From Crocinitomicaceae bacterium (GTDB lineage: Bacteria; Bacteroidota; Bacteroidia; Flavobacteriales_D; Crocinitomicaceae), in NCBI GenBank assembly GCA_016709005.1, contig JADJEU010000020.1, positions 310,001 through 374,000 on the forward strand: a stretch of DNA of 64,000 bases, written 5' to 3'. The translations under genes and the position numbers were made by a program. The first letter of the stretch is position 1. Each line of letters starts with the position of its first letter. Below are positions 8,748 through 16,681 of the stretch, piece after piece. Below the pieces are notes generated by a model that saw only the letters and a program-made list of their open reading frames with translations, had not been told where the DNA came from and searched no databases.

Positions 8748-8755
8748 CAAATATA
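8748..8755 (-). promoter_or_regulatory. TAnnTTTG (-7) box for the propeller sensor
   Basis: TATATTTG on the minus strand, 6 bases upstream of ATG 8741. If it is the -7 box, the transcript would start almost at the ATG (leaderless or nearly so). No perfectly spaced -33 TTG is present; a TTG lies about 17 bases away. The site also argues that the divergent gene does not start at 8765. Confidence 0.5.
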
Positions 8756-8896
8756 GTCAATCAAATGACGTACAAAGCTATATCAGTTCACGTGCCAAAA
8801 AAACGATTTAGGAAAATTATTCAAAATTTAATCGATCCAAACCAGCCATTTATAGAACAAATTGCTAATTTGGACGTGAAAAATTCAAAATCACTT

Positions 8897-10252
8897 ATGT
8901 CATTCTTAAAGAAAATATTCGGCAATGCTGAAGGTGCAACATCGGCGATAGCCAATGGATCTGCCAATTCTAGTGCAACTGCTGTTAACGAAGTAAAGTT
9001 CGGGCGTTATACAGACTGCAATAAAACCAAAAAACAAATTGATTACTGGAATACGGCTGTTGCTAAGTTCAAAGAGAAGGCATATTTAGATTCATTCGAG
9101 GCTTTTTTAAACTATGTGCGCGATGAACAAGCCAACAACGTAAAAATAAATCGAGGATCAGATTCAATTGAGTTTGAAATGTTGCAAGGATCCAAAGTTG
9201 TGCGTGGAAGAGCAACTGCAACCGGAATTTCTGCAGAATCACCAATCATTCAAATGGACACGCCCAGCATTCCTGTCATGCGCAAACTGATGGCAATCAA
9301 TTACACTTTGCTATATTCTAAATTTGCATTGAAAGATAATGTGCTGGTTATGAAATTCAGCTCAAATGCAATTGACGCTTCACCCAATAAATTGTATGCT
9401 GCACTAAAAGAACTTGCAAAAAAAGCAGATCAGCAAGATGATTTATTAGCGACAGAATTTGCATCGTTAAAATCAATTGACACAGATCAGACCATTCCTT
9501 TAACTGCCGAAGAAAAAGAAATTAAATATCAAGCACTGGTGAGCTGGATTAACGAAACCAAAACTGAAATCGCAAAACACGACCCGGCTTATATGGCGGG
9601 CGGAATAGCATTCATGCTCTTAAATCTTTCGTATAAAATTGACTATTTGATTTGCCCGCAAGGAGCGTTGACCGATTCACTTGAAAAAATTCAACAAATG
9701 TTTTTTGCCAAAGACAATTTGTCTACTGTAGAAAAAAATAAAAACATTATGGCCGAGTTTGAAAAAATTTCGAATTGGCCAAAAGAAAAAATTGAAGCAG
9801 GACTTTATAACGTGAAATGTACGTTTGCAATTGCTAATCCAACTGCGCATAAAACGGTCATGGATATGATGTTTGATGAGCGCAATAAGGTGGCATGGTA
9901 TCGCGATAACAACCAGCCTTATATTCATGAGGCGATTTACAGTTATATGGTGAGTTATGCCTTTTTCAACTACGGAATGGTTTATCCGGTGACGGATTTA
10001 CTCAACCTGGCAATGCGCGTCATGTACCATGATTATTATGAAAAATTTGGCGCAACACCAAAATTAGTGGATGCAGGCAGAGTATTAAACGCAGCCAATA
10101 TTAAATCTGAAATTAATCGCATGGTTAAACGTGCCAATGCAGAATATCCTCAAGTGAAGCTGGATGTGAATGTATTAAACTATACCAGCGTAACCAGTTT
10201 TGTTGATTCATTGATTGTTGAACTTGACAAGTTGAACCTTACCAAAAACTAA
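8897..10252 (+). CDS. Uncharacterised protein with a possible CesT/YbjN-like domain
   Basis: About 451 residues from ATG 8897 (MSFLKKIFGNAEG), which looks like a natural N-terminus. The frame is open to an ATG at 8765, but the extra 44 residues would overlay the divergent promoter. There is no signal peptide or transmembrane helix. The segment around DSIEFEMLQGS to KADQQDDLLATEF resembles the secretion-chaperone-like CesT/YbjN fold by pattern (inference). The rest is helical and unrecognised. The stop is 8 bases before the start of a trypsin-like protease that also carries a YbjN-like tail, so the two are probably co-transcribed and functionally linked. The function is unknown. Confidence 0.8.
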   Translation: MSFLKKIFGNAEGATSAIANGSANSSATAVNEVKFGRYTDCNKTKKQIDYWNTAVAKFKEKAYLDSFEAFLNYVRDEQANNVKINRGSDSIEFEMLQGSKVVRGRATATGISAESPIIQMDTPSIPVMRKLMAINYTLLYSKFALKDNVLVMKFSSNAIDASPNKLYAALKELAKKADQQDDLLATEFASLKSIDTDQTIPLTAEEKEIKYQALVSWINETKTEIAKHDPAYMAGGIAFMLLNLSYKIDYLICPQGALTDSLEKIQQMFFAKDNLSTVEKNKNIMAEFEKISNWPKEKIEAGLYNVKCTFAIANPTAHKTVMDMMFDERNKVAWYRDNNQPYIHEAIYSYMVSYAFFNYGMVYPVTDLLNLAMRVMYHDYYEKFGATPKLVDAGRVLNAANIKSEINRMVKRANAEYPQVKLDVNVLNYTSVTSFVDSLIVELDKLNLTKN

Positions 10253-10260
10253 AAAAATTT

Positions 10261-11346
10261 ATGAAAGATATAATTAGCAGCTACCAGGACATCATTGTTC
10301 AAATTCATACGCCAGGCGGTTCTGGCAGTGGGTTCATTGTAAAAGATAAAAATCTGATTGTTACAAACCGCCATGTTATTTTTGGTCATGAGCGCGTTGT
10401 GATACGTGGAGAAAAATTTACCAAAACAATGGCAGATGTTCTCTATACAGATCCATTGAATGACATTGCTTTTTTGCGCATTCCAGATGGATATGAAAAT
10501 TCTGGCCCAGTAAGTATTTCAGATCAAAAAGTTGAAGCGGGTGAAAGAATTATTGCAATTGGTCATCCGCTTGGATTAAGATTTACCGCAACGCAAGGAA
10601 TTGTTTCCAAAGCAGAACGCAAATTCAATAACGTCGATTATATTCAAGTTGATGCGGCTATTAATCCAGGTAATAGCGGTGGTCCTTTGATCAATGAACG
10701 CGGTGAAGTAGTTGGTGTAAACACCTTTATTTACAGAGATGGTGAAAGTCTTGGTTTTGCCTTACCGTCCGTTACGCTGAATGAAATTTTACGAGAGTTT
10801 GCTACTAAATCAAATAACGAGCGTTCTTCAAAATGCCCTTCGTGTACCAACCTTTTAACGAAATCAAGTTTGCAAGATGGTTATTGCCCACACTGCGGAA
10901 ATCAATTTGATGTTAAAGAATTTGAAGCAACGCCTTATGAGCCTGCAGGTGTTTCAGCAACCATTGAAGGCATCTTGGTTGGCATTGGAAAAAATGTAGA
11001 ATTATCACGCGTGGGTAAAGTGGGTTGGGATGTTGAGAATGGAAGCGCACTTGTAAAAATCTCATACAATACAAACAATCGTTTCATCTATTGCGATGCA
11101 ACGCTAGGTTCATTACCAAAAGAGAATATTGGAAAATTGTACGAATATCTTTTGCGTGAAAATTCAACGCTTGAGTCATTGACTTTTTCAGTAGATCGTC
11201 AGAACATTATTTTAGGAACTATCATTTTTGATGATGATTTAAACGCTGAAACCGGCAAATCAATTTTGGATGATCTGTTCAAGAAGGCTGATTATTATGA
11301 TCATTTACTACATGAACAATTTGGAATTGAATTGGCAGAAAATTAA
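10261..11346 (+). CDS. Trypsin-like (HtrA/Deg family) serine protease with zinc ribbon and YbjN-like tail
   Basis: 361 residues. The S1C protease domain (1-180) has a complete triad: His38 (TNRHV), Asp68 (NDIAF) and Ser139 (GNSGG). There is no signal peptide and no PDZ domain, unlike periplasmic HtrA, so it is a cytoplasmic protease. A zinc ribbon follows with CxxC pairs at 192/195 and 209/212. The C-terminal 120 residues look like a YbjN/CesT chaperone-like domain. It sits directly downstream of another chaperone-like gene and ahead of a strong terminator, so the pair forms a self-contained operon. A regulated cytoplasmic protease with its own adaptor is a reasonable inference; the substrate is unknown. 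Confidence 0.88.
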   Translation: MKDIISSYQDIIVQIHTPGGSGSGFIVKDKNLIVTNRHVIFGHERVVIRGEKFTKTMADVLYTDPLNDIAFLRIPDGYENSGPVSISDQKVEAGERIIAIGHPLGLRFTATQGIVSKAERKFNNVDYIQVDAAINPGNSGGPLINERGEVVGVNTFIYRDGESLGFALPSVTLNEILREFATKSNNERSSKCPSCTNLLTKSSLQDGYCPHCGNQFDVKEFEATPYEPAGVSATIEGILVGIGKNVELSRVGKVGWDVENGSALVKISYNTNNRFIYCDATLGSLPKENIGKLYEYLLRENSTLESLTFSVDRQNIILGTIIFDDDLNAETGKSILDDLFKKADYYDHLLHEQFGIELAEN

Positions 11347-11368
11347 TTGATAACAGAATGAAATGAAT

Positions 11369-11400
11369 AAAAAAAGGAGATCAGATGGTCTCCTTTTTTT
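11369..11400 (+). terminator. Rho-independent terminator after the protease gene
   Basis: A 14-bp stem (AAAAAAAGGAGATC / GGTCTCCTTTTTTT, one G-T wobble) with loop AGAT ends in a T7 run. It closes the two-gene operon and, being symmetrical, may also stop the convergent gene. Confidence 0.9.
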
Positions 11401-11453
11401 ATTTCAACAATGCAAATGGTCAGTGACTGCAAGCCATCTAGTGATTTCGAATT

Positions 11454-12359
11454 TTATTTCGATGGTATTACAAAAGAAGAATCTTGCTCAATCACATTTG
11501 AAATAAAAATGCGCTCTTTGAAAATTTGAGAAAATGATTTTACTTTTCTCTCATAAATACCATCTAATAAAACGTAATAGTTTTTCAGAATGGGATTCAA
11601 TTCCTCAAAATCTACCCAAAAAAGTAATTTTGTTCCAATGACATTACCGGTGCCAAAATCTATCAAATTTACAACTGGGGCAATCGCCTTGATTCTGCGA
11701 TTTACGACAACACCGTTCTCATCCATAACTAACTCTTCCCTGAGCAAATAACCTAATATATCTCTATCAATATACCACAGAAATGGTCTTTCATAGTAAA
11801 CAACGCGACCGTTATTCAGTGAATCCTCGCCAGGATATGCCATACTTTCTATAGCGACGAGCGAATTGGAATAATCGCGATAACCTAAAATTTGCTCCCT
11901 TTTCAAACATTCTTTTAAAATAGAATCATTTGCATATACCTTACCTTTCTCTGATGAAAAATTTTCTGTGTTCAATGGAAAATGCAAATAACATTTATCT
12001 CTGGTTGCAAACCACATGGGATCAGTAGGATTGTACACCGTCAACTCTCCTCTTAAAATGTGTTTGAAAAGTATATTGTAAAGATTGGTTTTGTGCGCCT
12101 TGGAATGCTTTTCCATTAAGGCGTTGTCATAATCCCAGGTCATTGGATTAAATCCAACCTCGTATTCATTGTATGGATAAAACAAAGCTTTTTTGGCCTC
12201 GTAATCAATCCGTATTTCAGTCCAAATACTTTGAACAAATTCCTTTTGACCACTTTTAGATTGGGTGATAGCACTATTTAATTTTTTCAAATTATTGGTG
12301 CTGCCAAGAACGAAGCAAGACAGAACCAATAGAAAGCCTGAAGTCACTATTTTTTTCAT
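11454..12359 (-). CDS. GldN/PorN-like secreted protein (T9SS-related)
   Basis: 301 residues from ATG 12359 (MKKIVTSGF), giving a clean signal peptide; an upstream in-frame start would disrupt it. The body matches the GldN/PorN layout as I know it: a KALFYPY segment near the N-terminus, RGELTVYNPTDPM, then KAIAPVVNLID, a KLLFWVDFEELNP block and a C-terminal SFSQIFKERIFISNVIEQ. GldN/PorN is the periplasmic ring-associated subunit of the T9SS rotary core. The usual gldKLM partners are absent, so this is an orphan, GldN-like paralogue rather than the core subunit. The family call rests on motif order, not on an alignment. Confidence 0.6.
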   Translation of the reverse strand: MKKIVTSGFLLVLSCFVLGSTNNLKKLNSAITQSKSGQKEFVQSIWTEIRIDYEAKKALFYPYNEYEVGFNPMTWDYDNALMEKHSKAHKTNLYNILFKHILRGELTVYNPTDPMWFATRDKCYLHFPLNTENFSSEKGKVYANDSILKECLKREQILGYRDYSNSLVAIESMAYPGEDSLNNGRVVYYERPFLWYIDRDILGYLLREELVMDENGVVVNRRIKAIAPVVNLIDFGTGNVIGTKLLFWVDFEELNPILKNYYVLLDGIYERKVKSFSQIFKERIFISNVIEQDSSFVIPSK

Positions 12360-12501
12360 GAGTGTTGGATTAAAGTTCGACCGCAAAATAATCAAATTGC
12401 GGACACTAAAAAATCAATCTCAAAAAGTAAAAATATTGACAGCTGGATCAGATTAAATTTGTTGCAGAAACTTGTCGCCGCAACGAATTGAGACTAAGTA
12501 C

Positions 12502-12870
12502 TTAGGCCGTCTCTTTTTTTTCGTTTCTAAAAAGAATGTATGAATAAATTAATCCAAAAAATGTTCCAAATAAAAGCACGCTCACACCGCCAATTGGAGC
12601 CAGATTTGAGGGAACTAAAAATAAAACAGGAATACTCAACAGCCCTCCATAGAACAAAATGCGCCCTGATAACAAATGTGTTTTGCGCCAATTATCTTCA
12701 CTGTTTAAAGTCCACGGGGTGCGAATTCCAATAAAGTAATTTGGTTTTACCGCTTGCAGATAGTTACCAAGAAATATGCATAACAAGGCAAAAACAATTC
12801 CTAGGGCCATAATTCCTTTCAGCGCATCACCCGTAGTAAGGTAAACCATCAGAATACTAAGTCCCACCAA
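12502..12870 (-). CDS. sdpI: SdpI-family membrane protein, C-terminal fragment
   Basis: The 122-residue C-terminal part of an SdpI-family protein. It has several hydrophobic helices and the family's conserved core (NYFIGIRTPWTLNSEDNWRKTHLLSGR). It has no ATG start of its own and overlaps the N-terminal fragment by 22 bases. One extra T in the run 12872-12876 (minus strand) joins the two as RLGMTF-LLVGLSILMVY, the expected helix. SdpI proteins are immunity or signalling partners of SdpR in Bacillus, where they protect against the SdpC toxin; in Bacteroidota the role is not established. Confidence 0.85.
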   Translation of the reverse strand: MVGLSILMVYLTTGDALKGIMALGIVFALLCIFLGNYLQAVKPNYFIGIRTPWTLNSEDNWRKTHLLSGRILFYGGLLSIPVLFLVPSNLAPIGGVSVLLFGTFFGLIYSYILFRNEKKETA

Positions 12871-13160
12871 TAAAAAGTCATTCCCAATCTGATTCTGAAA
12901 TAAATTTTTTCATGTGTGGTTGCAAACTTTTTTGGATCAATAAATGGAATCACTACGAAAAGTAAATAGCCAATACCATTCAATCCTAAAAGCATCCAGA
13001 CCAGGCTTTCACGCGAGCTGAATCCATCAGCTTCACCTTGAATATTAAAATGCGAAGGAACGATTTCAGGCATGGTATCATATATCATCCAGAGATAAAT
13101 AAAAGGTGTTGCGTGGAGAACTACAAACAGAAGTTCACGAATAATTTTAGTTGTTTTCAT
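12849..13160 (-). CDS. sdpI: SdpI-family membrane protein, N-terminal (DUF1648-like) fragment
   Basis: About 103 residues from ATG 13160 (MKTTKIIRELL). Two hydrophobic helices surround the DUF1648 signature MPEIVPSHFNIQGEADG. The frame breaks at a T5 run (12872-12876) and ends after the non-homologous tail YWWDLVF, while the family sequence continues in the -1 frame. The gene starts about 25 bases after the sdpR stop, so both are in one operon, as in the classic sdpRI arrangement. It is most likely one intact sdpI gene with a sequencing indel. Confidence 0.85.
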   Translation of the reverse strand: MKTTKIIRELLFVVLHATPFIYLWMIYDTMPEIVPSHFNIQGEADGFSSRESLVWMLLGLNGIGYLLFVVIPFIDPKKFATTHEKIYFRIRLGMTFYWWDLVF

Positions 13161-13184
13161 AATTCTAATTTTAATATGGTACAA

Positions 13185-13439
13185 TTATTTTTTCATTTTC
13201 AGAACCCACTTCAGCAAATCGTCAATGACTGTAGTATTTATACTGTAAACCACAAACTGACCTTTCTTTTCAGTGGTTACCAAATCAGATTGTTTTAGAA
13301 GATCCAGGTGATGTGAGATACTGGGTTTGGTCATATCAAAATGATCTGCAATTTCACCGGCCGTCATGTCACGTTTGCGCAAAAGCTCAAGAATTTTGCG
13401 GCGTGTATCGTCATTGAGTGCTTTGAAAAGTCGGTTCAT
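13185..13439 (-). CDS. sdpR: ArsR-family transcriptional repressor, SdpR-like
   Basis: 84 residues; a winged-helix ArsR/SdpR protein (MNRLFKALNDDTRRKILELL, recognition helix region TKPSISHHLDLLK, wing KKGQFVVYSI). There are no metal-binding cysteines, which separates it from metal-sensing ArsR/SmtB proteins and fits SdpR. In Bacillus, SdpR represses sdpRI until SdpI captures it at the membrane. Here it precedes sdpI directly, and a perfect 7-bp palindrome sits just upstream of its start, which fits autorepression. Confidence 0.9.
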   Translation of the reverse strand: MNRLFKALNDDTRRKILELLRKRDMTAGEIADHFDMTKPSISHHLDLLKQSDLVTTEKKGQFVVYSINTTVIDDLLKWVLKMKK

Positions 13440-13452
13440 TTTAATTAGTTAT

Positions 13453-13468
13453 TTAGACAAATGTCTAA
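13453..13468. promoter_or_regulatory. Candidate SdpR operator
   Basis: Perfect inverted repeat TTAGACA-AA-TGTCTAA located 14 bases upstream of the sdpR ATG. Its position and symmetry fit an operator for the ArsR-family dimer encoded downstream. Confidence 0.6.
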
Positions 13469-13551
13469 TTATCTAATTGTATTTGCAAGTTTTTTTGAAT
13501 CTTTTTTGTTAAACCACCAAATAAAGAGGATTATCAAGGAATGAGAAGATC

Positions 13552-14034
13552 TTACAAAGCTTTTTGCCAGAAGCCAACATCACTCCATTGGCCAAATTTC
13601 AAACCAACTTGTTTAAAGTGTGCGGCTTTTTCAAAACCAAAATGTTCGTGCATTTTCACACTGGTATCGTTTGGTAAAGTGATTACACCTATGACTTGTT
13701 TGCAACCTTGAATTTTTAGCAGATCAAAAAGTTCTTCGTAAAGTTTGGTACCGATGTGTTTGCCAAAATGTCCTTGTTTAACATAGACACTGCTCTCCAA
13801 TGCAAAGCGGTAGGCAGAGCGCTCTCGCCATTTATTGGCATATGCAAAACCCAAGATTTCACCATTTTCTTCAAAAACAATGAACGGATACATGGCTGAG
13901 ATTTTTTGAACGCGATCTGCGTATTGATCAGCAGTTAATTCTTCTTCCTCAAACGTAATGAGCGTGTGACGGATGTAATAGTTGTAGAGATCTGCTAGCT
14001 GTTGGGCGTCGTTTGCAGTTGCTGTGCGAATCAT
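13552..14034 (-). CDS. GNAT N-acetyltransferase, phosphinothricin/methionine-sulfoximine type
   Basis: 160 residues of a GNAT acetyltransferase of the Pat/MnaT subgroup. The N-terminus MIRTATANDAQQLADLYNYY, the ITFEEEELT segment, ILGFAYANKWRERSAYR, the acetyl-CoA loop region GHFGKHIGTKLYEELF (Q/R-x-x-G-x-G/A-like) and the C-terminal HFGFEKAAHFKQVGLKFGQWSDVGFW are typical of the group. It probably acetylates small amines such as methionine sulfoximine or sulfone-type amino acids; the substrate is not fixed by sequence. It lies 11 bases downstream of purL on the same strand, so it may be co-transcribed. Confidence 0.88.
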   Translation of the reverse strand: MIRTATANDAQQLADLYNYYIRHTLITFEEEELTADQYADRVQKISAMYPFIVFEENGEILGFAYANKWRERSAYRFALESSVYVKQGHFGKHIGTKLYEELFDLLKIQGCKQVIGVITLPNDTSVKMHEHFGFEKAAHFKQVGLKFGQWSDVGFWQKAL

Positions 14035-14045
14035 ATCGAATCTGA

Positions 14046-16100
14046 CTAAGCCAGAGCCTCAGCCAACACGTTATCGTAAACAGTTCTGTAATCTTCCAAA
14101 AATCCAAACGGTGTTTCGTCTACACAAACTTTGCCTTTTGTTACGTGACCTAAAAGTGTGTATGGAACTTTTTGATTCATCATAAATTCAATAAATTCAT
14201 CTTCCTGATCTTCACTAACACCTACTACCACTCGGCTTTGTGCCTCACCAAATAAGAAAGCATCTTCACGTACTTCAGAATCAGTTACAATATCAAAACC
14301 TAATTTATTTGGGAAAGACATTTCAATCAAAGCAGTGAATAAACCTCCATCAGCACAATCGTGCGCAGCGTTAATTAATTTTTTATCGATCAAACCTTTT
14401 ACAGTTTCCTGCATTGCGAATTCTTTCTCCAAATCAAAATACGGTGCAGGTGATTCAGTGATGCCATGATACGCCACCAAATATTCTGACGATGCAATAC
14501 AATCTTTTGATTCACCAACCAAGAAAATCAAATCACCTTTTGTTTTAAAATCAAGTGTCATGATTTTTGATTTGTCTTTTATCACACCAATCATTCCAAT
14601 TGTTGGAGTTGGAAAAACAGGCTCTTCTTTTCCGTCAATTTTTGTTTGATTGTAGAATGAAACGTTTCCACCCGTCACCGGAGTTTGGAATTTCAAACAA
14701 GCTTTGCTCATCCCTTTGATGGCACCAACAAACTGCCAATAACATTCAGGGTTGTAAGGATTTCCAAAATTCAGACAGTTAGTTACTGCACTCGGAATTG
14801 CACCAGAACAAACTAAATTTCTGGCAGCTTCTGAAACTGCAATCTGAGTTCCAATTTCCGGATCTGCATTCACATATCTTGAATTACAATCTACCGTCAT
14901 AGCAAGTGCGCGATTCGAATCTTTCAAATTCACAATCCCAGCATCAGATGGACGGTTGGTTGTCATGGTATTTGTTCCAACCATCGAATCATATTGCTCA
15001 TAAATCCATTTTTTAGAAGCAATGTTTGGACTCTTCATTAAAGCCAAAGCAACTTTTTTCAAATCATCTGGCTGATCAACTGATTCAATATTGAATTTTT
15101 TGTAGCGTTGATAATATGCTGGCTCTGTATATTCTCTTTCATACACAGGAGCACCACCACCCAGCACCAACGAGTGTGCAGGAACCGATGCAACTTTTTC
15201 ACCGTGCATAAAATAGTTTACTGTTCCGCCTTCAGTTACAACACCAATTTGAACGGCATGTAAATCCCATTTTTTAAAAATATCTTCAACTATTTTTTCT
15301 TTTCCTTTGTGAATGACAACCAACATTCTTTCTTGTGATTCAGACAACAGAATTTCCCAATCTTTCATGTTCTCCTGACGCGTAGGAACTTTTGTCAAAT
15401 CAATATCCATCCCTACTCCTCCACCAGCACTCATCTCAGTTGTTGAACAAGTGATGCCCGCAGCACCCATATCTTGCATACCTACAATAGCATCTGTTTT
15501 TGCTAATTCAAGTGTTGCTTCCAACAAAAGCTTTTCCTGAAACGGATCCCCTACTTGAACTGCTGGTAAATCTGCCGCAGATTCTTCTGTCAAATCTTTA
15601 CTTGCAAAAGCTGCACCCGCAATACCATCTTTACCAGTTGATGAACCTACAATATAAACTGGATTTCCAGGACCTTTTGCTTTGGCAGAAATCATTTTTC
15701 CTTCCAGAATTCCGGCAGAAAAAGCATTCACCAAAGGATTTGTATTGTAACATTTGTCAAAGAAAACTTCACCACCAACAATCGGAATACCAAAGGCATT
15801 TCCGTAATCGCCAATTCCTTTCACCACACCTTTAACCAACCATTTTGTTCTTGCTTTATCCAACTCACCAAAACGCAATGAATTTAACTGTGCGATTGGA
15901 CGCGCACCCATTGTAAAAATATCGCGATTGATTCCTCCAACACCGGTTGCCGCACCTTGATAAGGCTCCAATGCACTTGGGTGATTGTGTGATTCTATTT
16001 TAAATGCACATCCAACTCCATCCCCAACATCAACCAATCCTGCATTCTCTTCACCCGCTTTTACAAGCATGTGCGGACCATCTTTTGGCAAGGTCTTCAA
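14046..16100 (-). CDS. purL: Phosphoribosylformylglycinamidine synthase subunit PurL, 5' truncated
   Basis: 684 residues of the small-type PurL (normally about 740), which converts FGAR to FGAM in purine synthesis. Visible signatures: SHNHPSALEPYQGAATGVGG, RDIFTMGARPIA, GDPFQEK, GMQDMGAAG, PVTGGNVSFYNQ and HDCADGGL. The clear homology begins with SEHCSYKNSIKW at 16136-16101, upstream of the TTG at 16100, but the frame closes at 16167 and the preceding 40-50 residues, including the MW before SEHC, are missing in all frames. A shifted ITSFNV just upstream may be a decayed or misread remnant. Since purL is normally needed, a deletion or assembly fault near 16140-16170 is suspected. Confidence 0.9.
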   Translation of the reverse strand: MKTLPKDGPHMLVKAGEENAGLVDVGDGVGCAFKIESHNHPSALEPYQGAATGVGGINRDIFTMGARPIAQLNSLRFGELDKARTKWLVKGVVKGIGDYGNAFGIPIVGGEVFFDKCYNTNPLVNAFSAGILEGKMISAKAKGPGNPVYIVGSSTGKDGIAGAAFASKDLTEESAADLPAVQVGDPFQEKLLLEATLELAKTDAIVGMQDMGAAGITCSTTEMSAGGGVGMDIDLTKVPTRQENMKDWEILLSESQERMLVVIHKGKEKIVEDIFKKWDLHAVQIGVVTEGGTVNYFMHGEKVASVPAHSLVLGGGAPVYEREYTEPAYYQRYKKFNIESVDQPDDLKKVALALMKSPNIASKKWIYEQYDSMVGTNTMTTNRPSDAGIVNLKDSNRALAMTVDCNSRYVNADPEIGTQIAVSEAARNLVCSGAIPSAVTNCLNFGNPYNPECYWQFVGAIKGMSKACLKFQTPVTGGNVSFYNQTKIDGKEEPVFPTPTIGMIGVIKDKSKIMTLDFKTKGDLIFLVGESKDCIASSEYLVAYHGITESPAPYFDLEKEFAMQETVKGLIDKKLINAAHDCADGGLFTALIEMSFPNKLGFDIVTDSEVREDAFLFGEAQSRVVVGVSEDQEDEFIEFMMNQKVPYTLLGHVTKGKVCVDETPFGFLEDYRTVYDNVLAEALA

Positions 16101-16191
16101 CCATTTGATTGAGTTTTTATACGAACAATGCTCTGACCCACGTTGAATGACGTAATTTAGGTTATCTCATTTTTTCAACAATTATGCTGAT

Positions 16192-16221
16192 TTGCATACT
16201 GTCGCGGATTTAGTAATTTTA
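16192..16221 (+). promoter_or_regulatory. Bacteroidota promoter for the membrane protein gene
   Basis: TTG (16192-16194), 19 bases, then TAATTTTA (16214-16221), one mismatch from TAnnTTTG. It is 7 bases upstream of the TTG start at 16229, so the transcript would be nearly leaderless. Confidence 0.55.
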
Positions 16222-16228
16222 GCAAACC

Positions 16229-16681
16229 TTGGGAATTCTTGTAAGCATATTAATTATAGCTGCTGTTTCTGCAATCCTGATTTTCAGAGCAGAAAAAATT
16301 GGAGTTAAAAAAAAACACCTTCTCTTCATTTGGGGAATAAAACTTATTTATACGATTGTCTTCATTCAGATTTTCTCAAACTATTACGGCCCGGGTGAAG
16401 CTTTGCAGGGTGACTCTTATAAATTTCAGGAAGATGGCAGAATTCTAAATCAAGTTGCAAAAGAAGATTTTTCAAAATATGTTCAGATTCTGTTTGGATT
16501 TTCTGGAGATGAACCAGAGTTGCATCAAAACGAATTGAAAAACACAGTCATTTGGGCTGCCGGTGAAAATGGTGATCAGATCAATGACAATCGACTGATG
16601 ATTCGAATCAATTCTGTGATTCATTTTTTTCAGACAACAATCCATATGTTCACGCCCTTATATTTTCTTTTTTGGCTCTGA
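16229..16681 (+). CDS. Multi-pass membrane protein, N-terminal fragment
   Basis: 150 residues. A hydrophobic N-terminal helix (ILVSILIIAAVSAILIF), a second helix (LIYTIVFIQIF) and a soluble segment with GDSYKFQEDGRI. The frame is broken at the T7 run 16624-16630: one more T gives HFFSDNNPYVHALIFSFLALIG, which leads directly into the next reading frame. The start is TTG 16229, next to a good promoter. I do not recognise the family; the GDS-Y-DG pattern after the second helix is seen in large membrane proteins of surface-polysaccharide loci. Confidence 0.75.
   Translation: MGILVSILIIAAVSAILIFRAEKIGVKKKHLLFIWGIKLIYTIVFIQIFSNYYGPGEALQGDSYKFQEDGRILNQVAKEDFSKYVQILFGFSGDEPELHQNELKNTVIWAAGENGDQINDNRLMIRINSVIHFFQTTIHMFTPLYFLFWL

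Noticed and set aside
8765..8896. Longer start (ATG 8765) for the chaperone-like gene
   Set aside because: The extra 44 residues overlay the promoter zone of the divergent sensor gene, and MSFLKKIFG at 8897 is a more natural N-terminus.
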